A stretch of 64,000 nt of DNA from Saccharothrix sp. NRRL B-16314. GTDB taxonomy: Bacteria > Actinomycetota > Actinomycetes > Mycobacteriales > Pseudonocardiaceae. Under the pieces are notes generated by a model that was not told the origin of the DNA, searched no databases, and saw only the letters and a list, made by a program, of their open reading frames with translations. Of the stretch, positions 1 to 8,840 are shown one piece after another. The stretch's first letter is position 1, and every line of letters starts with the position of its first letter. The stretch lies in contig NZ_JNXC01000007.1 in NCBI RefSeq assembly GCF_000716595.1, positions 1 through 64,000 of the forward strand, read 5' to 3'. Both the position numbers and the translations under genes were made by a program.

Positions 1-15
1 CCTCAGCTATCACTA

Positions 16-1056
16 TTATGGTGCGACATAACAGCGGTGCAGGTCTTTCACCTCCACATTGGTTGACAGCGCCTCGTGGCGCACCCCCGGAAAAGCACAC
101 CCCCGATCCCGGGCGTGCAGCGCTCTGCGCTGCGCCACACTCGCCGTCCGCTTCGTCTGCCCGAGATCCACCACCTCGGAATCGCCATTCATCACCACCG
201 GGATCACTTTCGCGTCGCACGCGATCCGCCGCGCCTGCGCCGCACTCAGATACCGGTCACCGTCCAACACCGCGTGCCCCACCCCACGCCGCAAGGTTTC
301 GAAGTCCACCGTCACGCTGATGTGCGGGCGCTCCCCGGCCTCCGACGGCAGATCCCCCGACCGCGACGCCAGCGAGATCACGTCGGCGAAGGCCTCACCG
401 AACCGGTGCGCCCGGTCCTTCGGACCCTCCGGACGTCGCGTCGCCAACGGCTCCAGCATCGCGGTGAACCGCGCCCCCGTCTCCGCCGACACCTCACCCC
501 AGAACTCCACCCGCCCGCCCGGCAGATCCCGCACGTACAACACATCCGCCGGTTCGGCCGCAGGTTCGTCCAGCTCGTCCACCGAGTCCTGCTCGACACG
601 GTCCCGGATGCGGTCGGCGAGCTGGCGGACCACCTTCGGCTCCACCGACCCGGCCGCCTCGACCAGGACCCCCTCAGACCAGTCCGGCAACTTCAACGTC
701 GTGAACGCCCGCGCCAACTCCCGCAGATGCCCCTCCGACAACACGCCTTCCGTCAACGCGGCACCGGCAGCCCGGTACAGCGGCGGCAGCGACTGCCCGG
801 TGGGGCTGGTGGACGGCAGGAACAACTCCACCTGCGCCACCCACTGCTTGAATTCCGCCGGATTCGCCCGCGTCAACCGCCGATGCGCATCCAGGTCAAA
901 ACCACACCGCAACACCTGCGCCAGCAATTCCAGACGCCGCCGGTGCGATGCCCGAATCGACGCTTCGACCTCCGCGATGGCGGCGAACACGTCGTCCTCG
1001 GTCAACAGCACCGGCGAAACATCCATACCTCGAACAATAGTCGAACAGGCATTCAC
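16..1056 (-). CDS. DUF222 (13E12-repeat family) protein with truncated HNH domain
   Basis: This 346-residue protein has the helical DUF222 body of the actinobacterial 13E12 repeat family. Members normally carry a C-terminal HNH endonuclease domain that opens with CAFPGC and continues into DAHH-type residues. Here the lead-in RDRGCAFPG is present near residue 320, but the sequence then changes to an unrelated tail of about 22 residues ending HRCYVAP, so the HNH catalytic core is absent. The start is uncertain. An ATG 33 bases further in (1023, MDVSPVLL) is an equally good candidate and neither has a strong ribosome-binding site. The family is repeated and recombination-prone, and its function is not established. 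This copy is probably inactive as a nuclease. Confidence 0.75.
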   Translation of the reverse strand: MNACSTIVRGMDVSPVLLTEDDVFAAIAEVEASIRASHRRRLELLAQVLRCGFDLDAHRRLTRANPAEFKQWVAQVELFLPSTSPTGQSLPPLYRAAGAALTEGVLSEGHLRELARAFTTLKLPDWSEGVLVEAAGSVEPKVVRQLADRIRDRVEQDSVDELDEPAAEPADVLYVRDLPGGRVEFWGEVSAETGARFTAMLEPLATRRPEGPKDRAHRFGEAFADVISLASRSGDLPSEAGERPHISVTVDFETLRRGVGHAVLDGDRYLSAAQARRIACDAKVIPVVMNGDSEVVDLGQTKRTASVAQRRALHARDRGCAFPGVRHEALSTNVEVKDLHRCYVAP

Positions 1057-1230
1057 ACGCCGTCACCCGGCCAGGTGGGTAAATCATCCGGAAACTACAC
1101 GGTCCGTCACCGGCTCGCGCTGGACGCATGAACTCGCCAACAAGGCGAGGGAATCGTGTCGGTTATCCACCATTTCCATCGGACAACCCGGTCGGGTAGG
1201 CGGAACCCGGCGGGATGCGGCTCTCCGTCC

Positions 1231-1824
1231 TCATGGAGTCGTCGGCCCGCTGTGGGTGTCGGAAATCCGGGAAATGAGGAAATCGAGCCGTTCTTCCTGG
1301 CCGGCCGGGGGTATGCGCCCGCTGTCGGACAGGACGGCCATGCCGTGCAGCGCGCTCCAGACGACTTCGGCGAACAGTTCGCGGCGGTCGTTGTCGGGGC
1401 GGAAGCAGCTGACGAACTCGTCGAAAGCCGTCCGCAGCGGCGGCGGCGTCTCGGTGCTCGCGAATTTCAGGTCGGTGGGCAGGACGAACATGGCCTGGTA
1501 CAGGGCGGGTCGTCCGGTCGCGAACTCCAGGTAGGCGTTGCACACGGCGCGCAGGGCTTCTCCCCGCCCGGGTGCGGCCTCCCGCGCGCGGCGCAGGTGG
1601 GCGCCTAGTTCGCTGAAACCGTCGAGGGCGACGGCGCTCACGATGGCGTCCTTGCCATTGAAGTGGCTGTACAGCACCGGTTGGCTGTACTCGACGCGGT
1701 CGGCCAGCCGGCGCGTCGTCACCGCGTCCCAGCCCTCGGCTTCCGCGAGTTCGCGCGCGGCCGTGACGATCAGTTGGTGGCGGTGGGCGCGTTCGCGTTC
1801 ACGGCGCTCGTGGATGGCGGACAT
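1231..1824 (-). CDS. TetR/AcrR-family transcriptional regulator
   Basis: This 197-residue regulator has an N-terminal TetR helix-turn-helix at about residues 15-60 (LIVTAARELAEAEG, TTRRLADRVEYSQPVLYSHF). The C-terminal ligand-binding domain contains RPALYQAMF and resembles the WHG-type TetR C-terminal domain. The ATG at 1824 is preceded by GAGG at good spacing. The gene is divergent from a small membrane-protein gene at 1937. The 112-base gap contains two inverted repeats that are likely operators, so it probably represses itself and that neighbour. The ligand cannot be inferred. Confidence 0.9.
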   Translation of the reverse strand: MSAIHERRERERAHRHQLIVTAARELAEAEGWDAVTTRRLADRVEYSQPVLYSHFNGKDAIVSAVALDGFSELGAHLRRAREAAPGRGEALRAVCNAYLEFATGRPALYQAMFVLPTDLKFASTETPPPLRTAFDEFVSCFRPDNDRRELFAEVVWSALHGMAVLSDSGRIPPAGQEERLDFLISRISDTHSGPTTP

Positions 1825-1833
1825 GACCTCATC

Positions 1834-1846
1834 CTAGCAACGCTAG
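1834..1846. promoter_or_regulatory. Inverted repeat, likely TetR operator
   Basis: CTAGC-AAC-GCTAG is a perfect 5-base inverted repeat 10-22 bases upstream of the TetR start codon. TetR-family operators of this half-site type are common in actinobacteria. Its place over the TetR leader suggests autorepression. Binding is inferred. Confidence 0.55.
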
Positions 1847-1876
1847 ACATCCTGTCGTCGAGTGATCTATCGTCGC

Positions 1877-1899
1877 TACTGTCGCTAGCGCCGACAGTA
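1877..1899. promoter_or_regulatory. Second inverted repeat in the TetR/membrane-protein divergent promoter
   Basis: TACTGTCG (1877-1884) is exactly inverted as CGACAGTA (1892-1899) around a 7-base spacer that itself contains GCTAGC. The site is 38-60 bases upstream of the ATG at 1937. A possible -10 element (TATACG) begins at 1898 and overlaps its right edge. Repression of the 1937 gene by the neighbouring TetR protein is the simplest reading. Confidence 0.55.
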
Positions 1900-1936
1900 T
1901 ACGTAGCCGGCGCTGCCATCGAGAGAGGTGCAAGCC

Positions 1937-2314
1937 ATGCTCACCACCGTTGCCGCCGTGGTCGCCGGACTGATCGGCGCAGGCATCATCGTCATCGGAG
2001 CCCGTGCCTTCTGGGCGCCGCAGGCCGCAGCCGGTTTCGGCATCCCGGGCACGCAGACCGGAGACCCGACCTTCCAGGCGTGGCTGTCCGTCAAGGCCGT
2101 GCGCGACATCGCGTCAGGCCTCTTCATCTTCATCCTGCTGATCGGGGCGACACCCCAGTTGCTGGGCTGGTTCATGCTGGCCGCCACCGGCATTCCGGCC
2201 GGCGACGCGCTGATCGTCCGGCGCAACAACGGGCCCAAGGCCGCCGCTTACGGCGTCCACGGGGCCACCGCCGCGGTGATGCTCGTGGTGAGCGTCCTTC
2301 TGCTGGTCGCGTGA
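1937..2314 (+). CDS. DUF4267-like small membrane protein
   Basis: This 125-residue protein has about four hydrophobic helices: an N-terminal helix at about residues 3-22, then FWAPQAAAGFGIP, a loop with QAWLSVKAVRDIASGLF, and two further helices. This pattern is typical of DUF4267 membrane proteins. The ATG at 1937 has GAGAGAGG 8 bases upstream; an in-frame GTG at 1928 lies inside that ribosome-binding site and was rejected. It is divergent from the TetR gene and shares its operator region, so it is the probable regulated target. The biochemical role is unknown. Confidence 0.8.
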   Translation: MLTTVAAVVAGLIGAGIIVIGARAFWAPQAAAGFGIPGTQTGDPTFQAWLSVKAVRDIASGLFIFILLIGATPQLLGWFMLAATGIPAGDALIVRRNNGPKAAAYGVHGATAAVMLVVSVLLLVA

Positions 2315-2345
2315 CCGCGAGTCGCGCGGCTTCGGTCGGAGGGCT

Positions 2346-3515
2346 CTACCAGATGACCGGCAGGGAGCGGAGGCCGTAGATGGGGGCGTCGAACTTGAAC
2401 GCGACGTCCTCGAACGGCACCGCCACGCGCAGGGTGGGCAGGTCCGTCACCAGCAGCCGCAGCGCGATGCGCATCTCCCACCGCGCCAGCAGGTGTCCGA
2501 CGCACTGGTGAACCCCCGTGCCGAACGCGAGGTGCGACCGGGCGTTCCGGCGCAGGTCGAGGCGGTCGGGCTCGGGGAACGCGGCCGGGTCGCGGTTCGC
2601 GGCGAAGAGAGACGCGATCACGCCCTCGCCCTCGCCGAGGACCGTCCCGCCGACCGTCGCCTCACCGGCCACCGCCCGCACCACGCCCTGGTGCACGGGG
2701 CTGAGGTAGCGGAGCAGCTCCTCCACCGCGTTGTCCACCAGACCGGGCCTGGCGACCAGGGCCTCCCACTGCGCCCGGTCGCGCTGGAGCACCAGCACGG
2801 ACAGCGCGATGGAGTTCGCCGTCGTCTCGTGCCCGCCGACCAGCAGCAGCACGGTCATCCCGAGGGCCTCCTCGTCGGTCAACCCCGGCTCCCGGACCAG
2901 GCGGCTGATCAGGTCGTCCCGAGGTGACGCGCGGCGGGCGCGGATCAGGTCTTCGAGGTACGCGTGCAGCTCGTCCAACGCCGTCTGCACCTGCTCCGCC
3001 GACAGCGTCCGGTCGAGGTGGGCGCGGCTGCGGGTGGAGAAGAACTCCTGGTCCGACACCGGCACGCCGAGCAGCAGGCAGATCACGTCCGACGGCACGG
3101 GCAGCGCGAACCCGGTCACCAGGTCCGCCGGACGCGGCCCGGAGCGCAACGCCGACAGCCGTTCCCGCGTGATCCGCTCCACCTCGGGCCGCAACGCGTT
3201 CATCCGCCGCACGGTGAACTCGCCGGTGAGCAACCGCCGGTACCGGGTGTGCTCGGGCGGGTCGATGACCAGGAAGCTCCCCGGCGAGGCCTTCCGGTCG
3301 ACCACCGGTCGCAACTGCGGGAAACCCGGCCGGCTCGGATCGGACGAGAACCGCCCGTGGTCCCGCAGCACCGCCCGCACGTCGTCGTACCGCGTCACCA
3401 GGTGCGCCTGTTGCCCGTGCCGCAACGACACCGGGCACACGGGCGACTCCTCGCGCAACGCCGCGAACTCCGCCGGCGGGTCGAAGCCGGGACGACGCGC
3501 CATCGGGTAGTCCAT
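2346..3515 (-). CDS. Cytochrome P450
   Basis: This 389-residue soluble bacterial P450 has the full signature set: I-helix GGHETT at residues 227-232 (acid-alcohol pair for oxygen activation), the ExxR motif in EELLRY at 265-270, and the haem-binding loop FGTGVHQCVG at 331-340 with Cys338 as thiolate ligand. It resembles CYP105/CYP107-type actinobacterial enzymes. No ferredoxin or reductase gene is adjacent, so electron partners must come from elsewhere. It is divergent from a CoA-transferase gene across only 43 bases. No biosynthetic genes surround it, so its substrate cannot be deduced. Confidence 0.95.
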   Translation of the reverse strand: MDYPMARRPGFDPPAEFAALREESPVCPVSLRHGQQAHLVTRYDDVRAVLRDHGRFSSDPSRPGFPQLRPVVDRKASPGSFLVIDPPEHTRYRRLLTGEFTVRRMNALRPEVERITRERLSALRSGPRPADLVTGFALPVPSDVICLLLGVPVSDQEFFSTRSRAHLDRTLSAEQVQTALDELHAYLEDLIRARRASPRDDLISRLVREPGLTDEEALGMTVLLLVGGHETTANSIALSVLVLQRDRAQWEALVARPGLVDNAVEELLRYLSPVHQGVVRAVAGEATVGGTVLGEGEGVIASLFAANRDPAAFPEPDRLDLRRNARSHLAFGTGVHQCVGHLLARWEMRIALRLLVTDLPTLRVAVPFEDVAFKFDAPIYGLRSLPVIW

Positions 3516-3558
3516 GCGGAGAACATAGCGCTGTGATCGACTCGGCGGTCGGGCTCAC

Positions 3559-4884
3559 GTGACCGCCGAGCCCGGAAGCAGCACACTGCTCGACGTGGAC
3601 TTGGTGACAGCGCAGGCCTGGGCCGCACTCGGCGGCCGACCCGACGTGACCGTGGCTCACCGGACGGCGGGCAACGTCCTGGACGCCCGGCTGCCCGTGC
3701 GGGACATGGCACGGGCCACCGTCGGCGTGTGCGCGCTCGCGGCGGCGGAACTGGCCGCACGGCGCAACAAGACGGCGATACCACCGGTGACCGTGGACGA
3801 AGCCGCCGTCGCCACCGCCTTCGTCAGCGAACGCCACCTGCGGATCGAAGGGCGGACCGGCGCCACCTTCGCACCCCTGTCCGGGTTCTGGCGCACCGCC
3901 GACGGCTGGGTCCGCACCCACGCCAACTACCCGCACCACCGGACCCGCCTCCTCGACGCCCTGGGCGTCACCGCCGACGCGTTCGAAGGCGAACTGGCCA
4001 CCAGACGTGCCCTGGAAGTCCAGGAAACCGTCTACGAAGCGGGTGGACTGGCCGTCGCGGTCCGGCCGGAACCCGACCCGACCAGGCGCACCCTGGTCGA
4101 AGCGACGCGCACCGACACCGCGAGCCGCACCCTGCCACCGGCCTCCCGCCCCGCCGGAGGCGTCCGCGTCCTCGACCTCACCAGGGTCATCGCCGGGCCG
4201 GTCGCCACCCGCACGCTCGCGTTCCTCGGCGCCGACGTCCTGCGCGTCGACCCGCCGCACCTCCCCGAAGACCCCGACATCCACGCGGACACCGGCCTCG
4301 GCAAGCGCTCCACCCTCCTGGACCTCACCGACCGCCACGACCGGCAGGCGTTCGACGACCTCCTCGACCGGGCCGACGTCGTCGTCACCGGCTACCGGCC
4401 CGGCGCACTCGACCGCCACGGCCTCGCACCGGCAGCCCTGCACGCGCGGCGACCCGACCTGGTCATCGCCCAGCTCTCCGCTTGGGGTCACACCGGGGAC
4501 TGGGCCGACCGGCGGGGGTTCGACAGCCTCGTCCAGGCCGCCACCGGCATCGCCGCCGTCGAAGGTGCGGACGGCGTCCCCGGAGTCCTGCCCGCCCAGG
4601 CCCTCGACCACGGCACCGGCTACCTGCTCGCCGCGGCCGTCCTGCGCGCCCTCACCGAAGGGCGGGGCCACCACGTCAGGCTGTCGCTCGCAGGCACCGC
4701 GTCCTGGCTCCTGCACGACATCGACCCGTCACCCGCCGAGGGCGACTACGACCCCGCACCGTGGCTGGTCGAGACGCCCTCGCCGCACGGAACGCTCCGC
4801 CACGCACGCCCGCCGTTCAGCGACCGGGAAACGTGGACCGACCCGCCATCCCGGTGGGGCGCCGACGAACCCCGCTGGCGCTGA
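3559..4884 (+). CDS. Class III (CaiB/BaiF-type) CoA-transferase
   Basis: This 441-residue protein belongs to the family that moves CoA between carboxylic acids through an aspartyl-CoA thioester. The classical N-terminal CaiB signature (VLDLTRVIAGPVATRTLAFLG) begins only near residue 202. It is preceded by about 190 residues that resemble the partner half of the fold (FWRTADGWVRTHANYPHH). The domain order therefore looks permuted or duplicated relative to ordinary CaiB proteins of about 400 residues. The start is the GTG at 3559, sharing a 43-base divergent promoter with the P450. The CoA donor and acceptor are unknown. Confidence 0.85.
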   Translation: MTAEPGSSTLLDVDLVTAQAWAALGGRPDVTVAHRTAGNVLDARLPVRDMARATVGVCALAAAELAARRNKTAIPPVTVDEAAVATAFVSERHLRIEGRTGATFAPLSGFWRTADGWVRTHANYPHHRTRLLDALGVTADAFEGELATRRALEVQETVYEAGGLAVAVRPEPDPTRRTLVEATRTDTASRTLPPASRPAGGVRVLDLTRVIAGPVATRTLAFLGADVLRVDPPHLPEDPDIHADTGLGKRSTLLDLTDRHDRQAFDDLLDRADVVVTGYRPGALDRHGLAPAALHARRPDLVIAQLSAWGHTGDWADRRGFDSLVQAATGIAAVEGADGVPGVLPAQALDHGTGYLLAAAVLRALTEGRGHHVRLSLAGTASWLLHDIDPSPAEGDYDPAPWLVETPSPHGTLRHARPPFSDRETWTDPPSRWGADEPRWR

Positions 4885-5062
4885 CAGCACCCCTGAAGTC
4901 CTTTGAGGACGGTCGTGTGCCGTGCCGGTCACACGTCCGGACCGACCCCGCGTGGTGAGCGGACAAAGCGTCCCTGAAGTGTTACCACTGAAACGCACGT
5001 TCGAAGGGTCACTCGATCGGGTACCCCCGTCGCTGAACGTGCGCGCGACGTTGGGAGCACGG

Positions 5063-6550
5063 GTGGAGGACCGCACTATCGCAGGCCGGTACCGGCTGAC
5101 CGAGAAGATCGGCGCTGGGGGGATGGGGGTGGTGTGGCGGGCCGAAGACCTGAGGCTCCGTCGCATCGTGGCGGTCAAGGAACTGCTGTTCCGCGGCGGC
5201 TTCGACCAGGAGTCGGTCGACCGCGCGGTCCGGGAGGGGCGCATCGCGGCGAAGTTGCAGCACGCCAACGTGATCGCCCTGTACGACGTGGTCGAGCAGG
5301 ACGGCCACCCGTGGCTGGTGATGGAGTACCTGCCGTCCCGCAGCCTGTCCACGCTGATCAGCGAGCGCGGCACCCTCCCGCCCGACGAGGTGGCCCGGCT
5401 GGGGGTGCAGCTGGCGTCCGGGCTGGCCGCCGCGCACCGGGCGGGGGTCGTGCACCGGGACGTCAAGCCCGGCAACGTGCTGGTCACCGAGTTCGGCACG
5501 GTCAAGGTCACCGACTTCGGCACCTCTCGCGCCGCGGACGAGGCGACCGTCACCGCGTCCGGCATGCTCGTCGGCACACCCGCCTACCTGGCGCCGGAGG
5601 TGGCGCGCGGCGGGACGGGCGGTTTCCCGGCGGACGTGTTCGCGCTGGGCTCCACGCTCTACGCGGCGGTGGAGGGCACGCCGCCGTTCGGCGCGGACGG
5701 CAACACCATCGCGCTGCTGCACCGGGTCGCCGACGGCCGGTTCCCGCCGCCGCGCAACGGCGGGCCGTTGACGCCGGTGTTGCTGCGCCTGCTCGACCCG
5801 GAACAGGAAACCCGGCCGACCATGCCCGAGGCGGCGGACATGCTGCGGGACGTGCGGTTCGACGAGGTCCCGGCCGTGACGCCGCGCCCGACCGCGGTGA
5901 TGGCCGCGCCCCTCGGCGCCACGGCCGTCGACGCGCTGCCCGTCGAGCAGCCGCCCGCCGGCCCGCTGCCCGTCGATCCTCGGCCTGCTCCTCCGGAACA
6001 GCCCCGACGTGACCGGAAGGCGCTCGTGGCACTGGCGGTCGTGGCCGTGATCGCCGCCGCGGTGATCGGCTACCTGGTCAGCCGGGGCGAAGGCGGTTCA
6101 CCGTCGGCGGGGGAGGGCGACACCACCACCGCCGAACCCGCGCAGACGACGACCGCCGCCGCGACCCAACCCGGCGACACGACCTCGGAAGAGCCGCCGA
6201 CCGCCACGGAGGCGGAACCCGAGACCACGACCACGACCGAGCCGCCCGCCGAGGTCGGCCCGGACCAGGCGCTGTCCGACTACTACGGCCTCCTCCCGAA
6301 CAACCTCGAAGTCGCGTACGGCCGGCTCACCGACCGCTTCAAAGCCGAGCGGGCGTCGAGCTTCGACGAGTACCGGGGGTGGTGGGAGCAGATGAGCGCG
6401 GTGACCGTGAGCAACGTGCAGGCGGTCGGCCCCGACCAGGTGTCGGCGTCGGTGTCGTACTCGTTCAAGTCGGGCCGCAACGAGGTGGAGCAGCACGTCT
6501 ACACGCTGGTCAAGGTCGACGGGAAGTGGGCGATCGACAGCCAGCGATAG
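5063..6550 (+). CDS. Membrane-anchored Ser/Thr protein kinase (PknB type)
   Basis: This 495-residue kinase has a cytoplasmic domain with the glycine loop GAGGMG (17-22), ATP-binding Lys39, catalytic loop HRDVKPGN (131-138), DFG (151-153) and activation-segment GTPAYLAPE. A proline-rich linker leads to one transmembrane helix at about 319-339. Outside the membrane there is a Thr/Pro/Glu-rich stalk and a C-terminal domain of about 100 residues resembling an NTF2-like fold. The GTG at 5063 is preferred because GGGAG lies 5 bases upstream and the Ile-Ala-Gly-Arg-Tyr lead-in follows directly. Upstream in-frame starts from 4922 would add 47 residues unlike the family. No PASTA repeats are present, so the sensed ligand is unknown. 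Confidence 0.92.
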   Translation: MEDRTIAGRYRLTEKIGAGGMGVVWRAEDLRLRRIVAVKELLFRGGFDQESVDRAVREGRIAAKLQHANVIALYDVVEQDGHPWLVMEYLPSRSLSTLISERGTLPPDEVARLGVQLASGLAAAHRAGVVHRDVKPGNVLVTEFGTVKVTDFGTSRAADEATVTASGMLVGTPAYLAPEVARGGTGGFPADVFALGSTLYAAVEGTPPFGADGNTIALLHRVADGRFPPPRNGGPLTPVLLRLLDPEQETRPTMPEAADMLRDVRFDEVPAVTPRPTAVMAAPLGATAVDALPVEQPPAGPLPVDPRPAPPEQPRRDRKALVALAVVAVIAAAVIGYLVSRGEGGSPSAGEGDTTTAEPAQTTTAAATQPGDTTSEEPPTATEAEPETTTTTEPPAEVGPDQALSDYYGLLPNNLEVAYGRLTDRFKAERASSFDEYRGWWEQMSAVTVSNVQAVGPDQVSASVSYSFKSGRNEVEQHVYTLVKVDGKWAIDSQR

Positions 6551-6607
6551 CCGTGCGCCCGCCTTCCGGCGCTGTCGAACGCGTTTTCGCCCGGTTAGGG
6601 TCTCGGG

Positions 6608-8812
6608 ATGATCGTCCGGCGGATGTGGGTGTCGGCCCTGCTCGTGCTGATCGCCGGTGTGGGTGCGCTGGCGGTCCTGGCGTTCCGACCGCCCGCGCCC
6701 GTGGCGGACGCGGTGGCGGGTGGGTTCGCCGCCGGACGCGCCGAGCAGCACCTGGCCGCGATCGCCCAACGACCCCACCCGATCGGGTCGGCCGACAACG
6801 CGCGGGTCCGTGACTACATCGCCGACACGGCCCGAGGTTTCGGCGCCGAGGTGACGGTGGAGTCCGACGACGTCGTGCAGCCGTGGCGCGATGTGGTCCG
6901 CGTGGCCACCGCGCACAACGTCGTCGCACGCGTGCCCGGCACGGACCCGTCCGTGAGCGGCGGCAAGGCGTTGATGCTGGTCGCGCACTACGACTCCGTG
7001 CCAACCGGTCCGGGCGCGGCGGACGACGGGGCGGCGGTCGCGGCGATGCTGGAGACGCTGCGCGGGCTGCGTGCCGGCGACGTGCGCAACGACGTCGTGT
7101 TCCTGTTCACCGACGGGGAGGAGCTGGGGACGCTCGGCGCGGAGGCCTACGTGCGGCGGCACGGCGTCGACGGGCTCGGCGCCGTGCTGAACTGGGAGGC
7201 GCGGGGCAGCGGCGGGCCGGTGTGGATGTTCCAGACCGGTGCCGACAACGGGCCGCTGGTGTCCGCGTTCGGCGCTTCGAGCAGTCGGCCCATCGCGAAC
7301 TCGATGGCCTCCGAGGTCTACCGGCGGATGCCGAACTACAGCGACTTCACCGTGTTCCTCGAGGCCGGCGCTCGCGGGCTGAACAGCGCGTTCATCGACG
7401 ACGTGCGCGACTACCACTCGCCTTACGACGACCTGGAGCGGCTCGACCGGGGCAGCCTCCAGCACCACGGCGAGACGATGGTCGGGCTGGTGCGGGCGTT
7501 GGGGGACCGAGACCTGCGAGCAGGTGACGGTGACGCCGTCTACTTCGACCTGTTCTCCCGGGTGCTGGTGCACTACCCGACGTGGCCGGCGGTGGTGCTC
7601 GCCGCGGTGACGGTGGTGGGGCTCGCCGTCGGGGTCCGCATCGGACGGTTGCGGTTGCGGGCCGTGTTCGCGGTCGCCGGGGTGGCGGTCGGGGCGGTGG
7701 TCGTGGCCGGTGCGCTGTCGTTCGGGCTGTGGGCGCTGGTGACGGCGGTGCGGCCGGAGTTGGCCTTCCTGGCGTTGTCGGAGCCGTACGAGCGGGGCTG
7801 GTTCGTCGCCGGGTTCCTGGCGGTGGGGCTGGCGGTGCTGTTCGCGGCGGTCCGGGTGGTGCGGCGGTGGTCCGCGGCCGAGGTGATCGCCGGGGTGTTG
7901 GCGCTGACGGCCGTGCTGCTGGTGGCCACGACGGTGGCGGCACCCGGTGGCGGGTTCCTGTTCCAGTGGACGTTGCTGCTCGGGTTGCCCGCGCTGTGGG
8001 CGCCCCGGCTGGCGTTCGCCCCGCCGCTCGCCGCCGCCGCGATCTTCCCGCCGCTGGTGGGCACGATGATGGTGGCGTTGGGGATGCCGTTGAGCGCGGT
8101 GGGAGTGGTGTTCGCGCTGCTCGCCGGGGTGCTGCTGATGCCGTTGCTGTCCTTGCTGCCGCGTCCCGGGACCGTTGCGGCCGGGGTGGCCGTGGTCGCG
8201 GTGACGTTGATCGCGGTGGGCACCGCGCGGTTCGGGTTCGACCCCGCCGAGCCGCGCCCCAACTCGCTGATCTACCTGCTGGACACCGGAACGGGCCGGG
8301 CCGACTGGCTCTCCGCCGACCCCGCACCTGATCCGTGGACCTCGCGCGTGCTGGGGGAGAACCCGGAACGGGTGACGTTGACCGGCCTCTACCCGATGCT
8401 GGACGACCCGCTGATGCGTGCCACCGCGCCCACTCTCGCCCTGCCCGCCCCCGCCGCGACCGTGGTCGGCGTGCACGACGGCGACGTCCGCACGGTCCGG
8501 TTCAGCGTCACGCCCACCGCTTCCGCGTGGCGCACGCAGGTCACGCTGTCGGACCCGGGACGGCGGGCCTGCCGGTTCGGTGATGCGGAACTCCCCGGCG
8601 CCACGCTGGAGCTGTACGGCCCGACGAGCCGTGAGATCACCTGCGACCTGGACCCCGGCACACCGCTGGAGGTGGCCGTGGCCGACCACTGGATCGGCCT
8701 GCCCGCCGAGGCGTCGTCCCTGGTCGGGCCACGTCCGGCGGACACCATGCCGGTCCAGTCCGGCAACCGCCCGTACGACGCCGCCTTGGTGCGTGCCGCG
8801 TTCCGGTTCTAG
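6608..8812 (+). CDS. M28-family zinc peptidase with polytopic membrane domain
   Basis: This 734-residue protein has an N-terminal signal-anchor (7-26), a peptidase M28 domain and about eight hydrophobic helices from residue 315 to 560, then a C-terminal beta-rich domain. M28 zinc-binding residues are visible: His127 and Asp129 (HYDS), Asp139/140 (AADDG), Glu171/172 (DGEELG), Glu197 (NWEARG) and His270 (YHSPYDD). The layout matches the Fxna/ER-metallopeptidase-like branch of aminopeptidases. It probably acts outside the membrane on peptides. It starts 57 bases after the kinase but need not share function with it. Confidence 0.88.
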   Translation: MIVRRMWVSALLVLIAGVGALAVLAFRPPAPVADAVAGGFAAGRAEQHLAAIAQRPHPIGSADNARVRDYIADTARGFGAEVTVESDDVVQPWRDVVRVATAHNVVARVPGTDPSVSGGKALMLVAHYDSVPTGPGAADDGAAVAAMLETLRGLRAGDVRNDVVFLFTDGEELGTLGAEAYVRRHGVDGLGAVLNWEARGSGGPVWMFQTGADNGPLVSAFGASSSRPIANSMASEVYRRMPNYSDFTVFLEAGARGLNSAFIDDVRDYHSPYDDLERLDRGSLQHHGETMVGLVRALGDRDLRAGDGDAVYFDLFSRVLVHYPTWPAVVLAAVTVVGLAVGVRIGRLRLRAVFAVAGVAVGAVVVAGALSFGLWALVTAVRPELAFLALSEPYERGWFVAGFLAVGLAVLFAAVRVVRRWSAAEVIAGVLALTAVLLVATTVAAPGGGFLFQWTLLLGLPALWAPRLAFAPPLAAAAIFPPLVGTMMVALGMPLSAVGVVFALLAGVLLMPLLSLLPRPGTVAAGVAVVAVTLIAVGTARFGFDPAEPRPNSLIYLLDTGTGRADWLSADPAPDPWTSRVLGENPERVTLTGLYPMLDDPLMRATAPTLALPAPAATVVGVHDGDVRTVRFSVTPTASAWRTQVTLSDPGRRACRFGDAELPGATLELYGPTSREITCDLDPGTPLEVAVADHWIGLPAEASSLVGPRPADTMPVQSGNRPYDAALVRAAFRF

Positions 8813-8840
8813 CTGTTCCGGTTCTGGCTAAGGTGGGCCG

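Noticed and set aside
2662..4716. Long minus-strand frame of 684 residues across the P450 and CoA-transferase genes
   Set aside because: It is antisense to two well-supported genes and has the low-complexity Gly/Arg/Val content expected of mirror frames in GC-rich DNA.
2346..4884. P450 with CoA-transferase as the seed of a natural-product cluster
   Set aside because: No synthase, tailoring set or transporter surrounds the pair; the neighbours are a kinase and a peptidase, so a biosynthetic cluster is not supported.
6098..8689. Minus-strand frame of 863 residues over the M28 peptidase gene
   Set aside because: It lies opposite a gene with intact catalytic motifs and has an Arg/His/Gln-rich composition typical of frame shadows.
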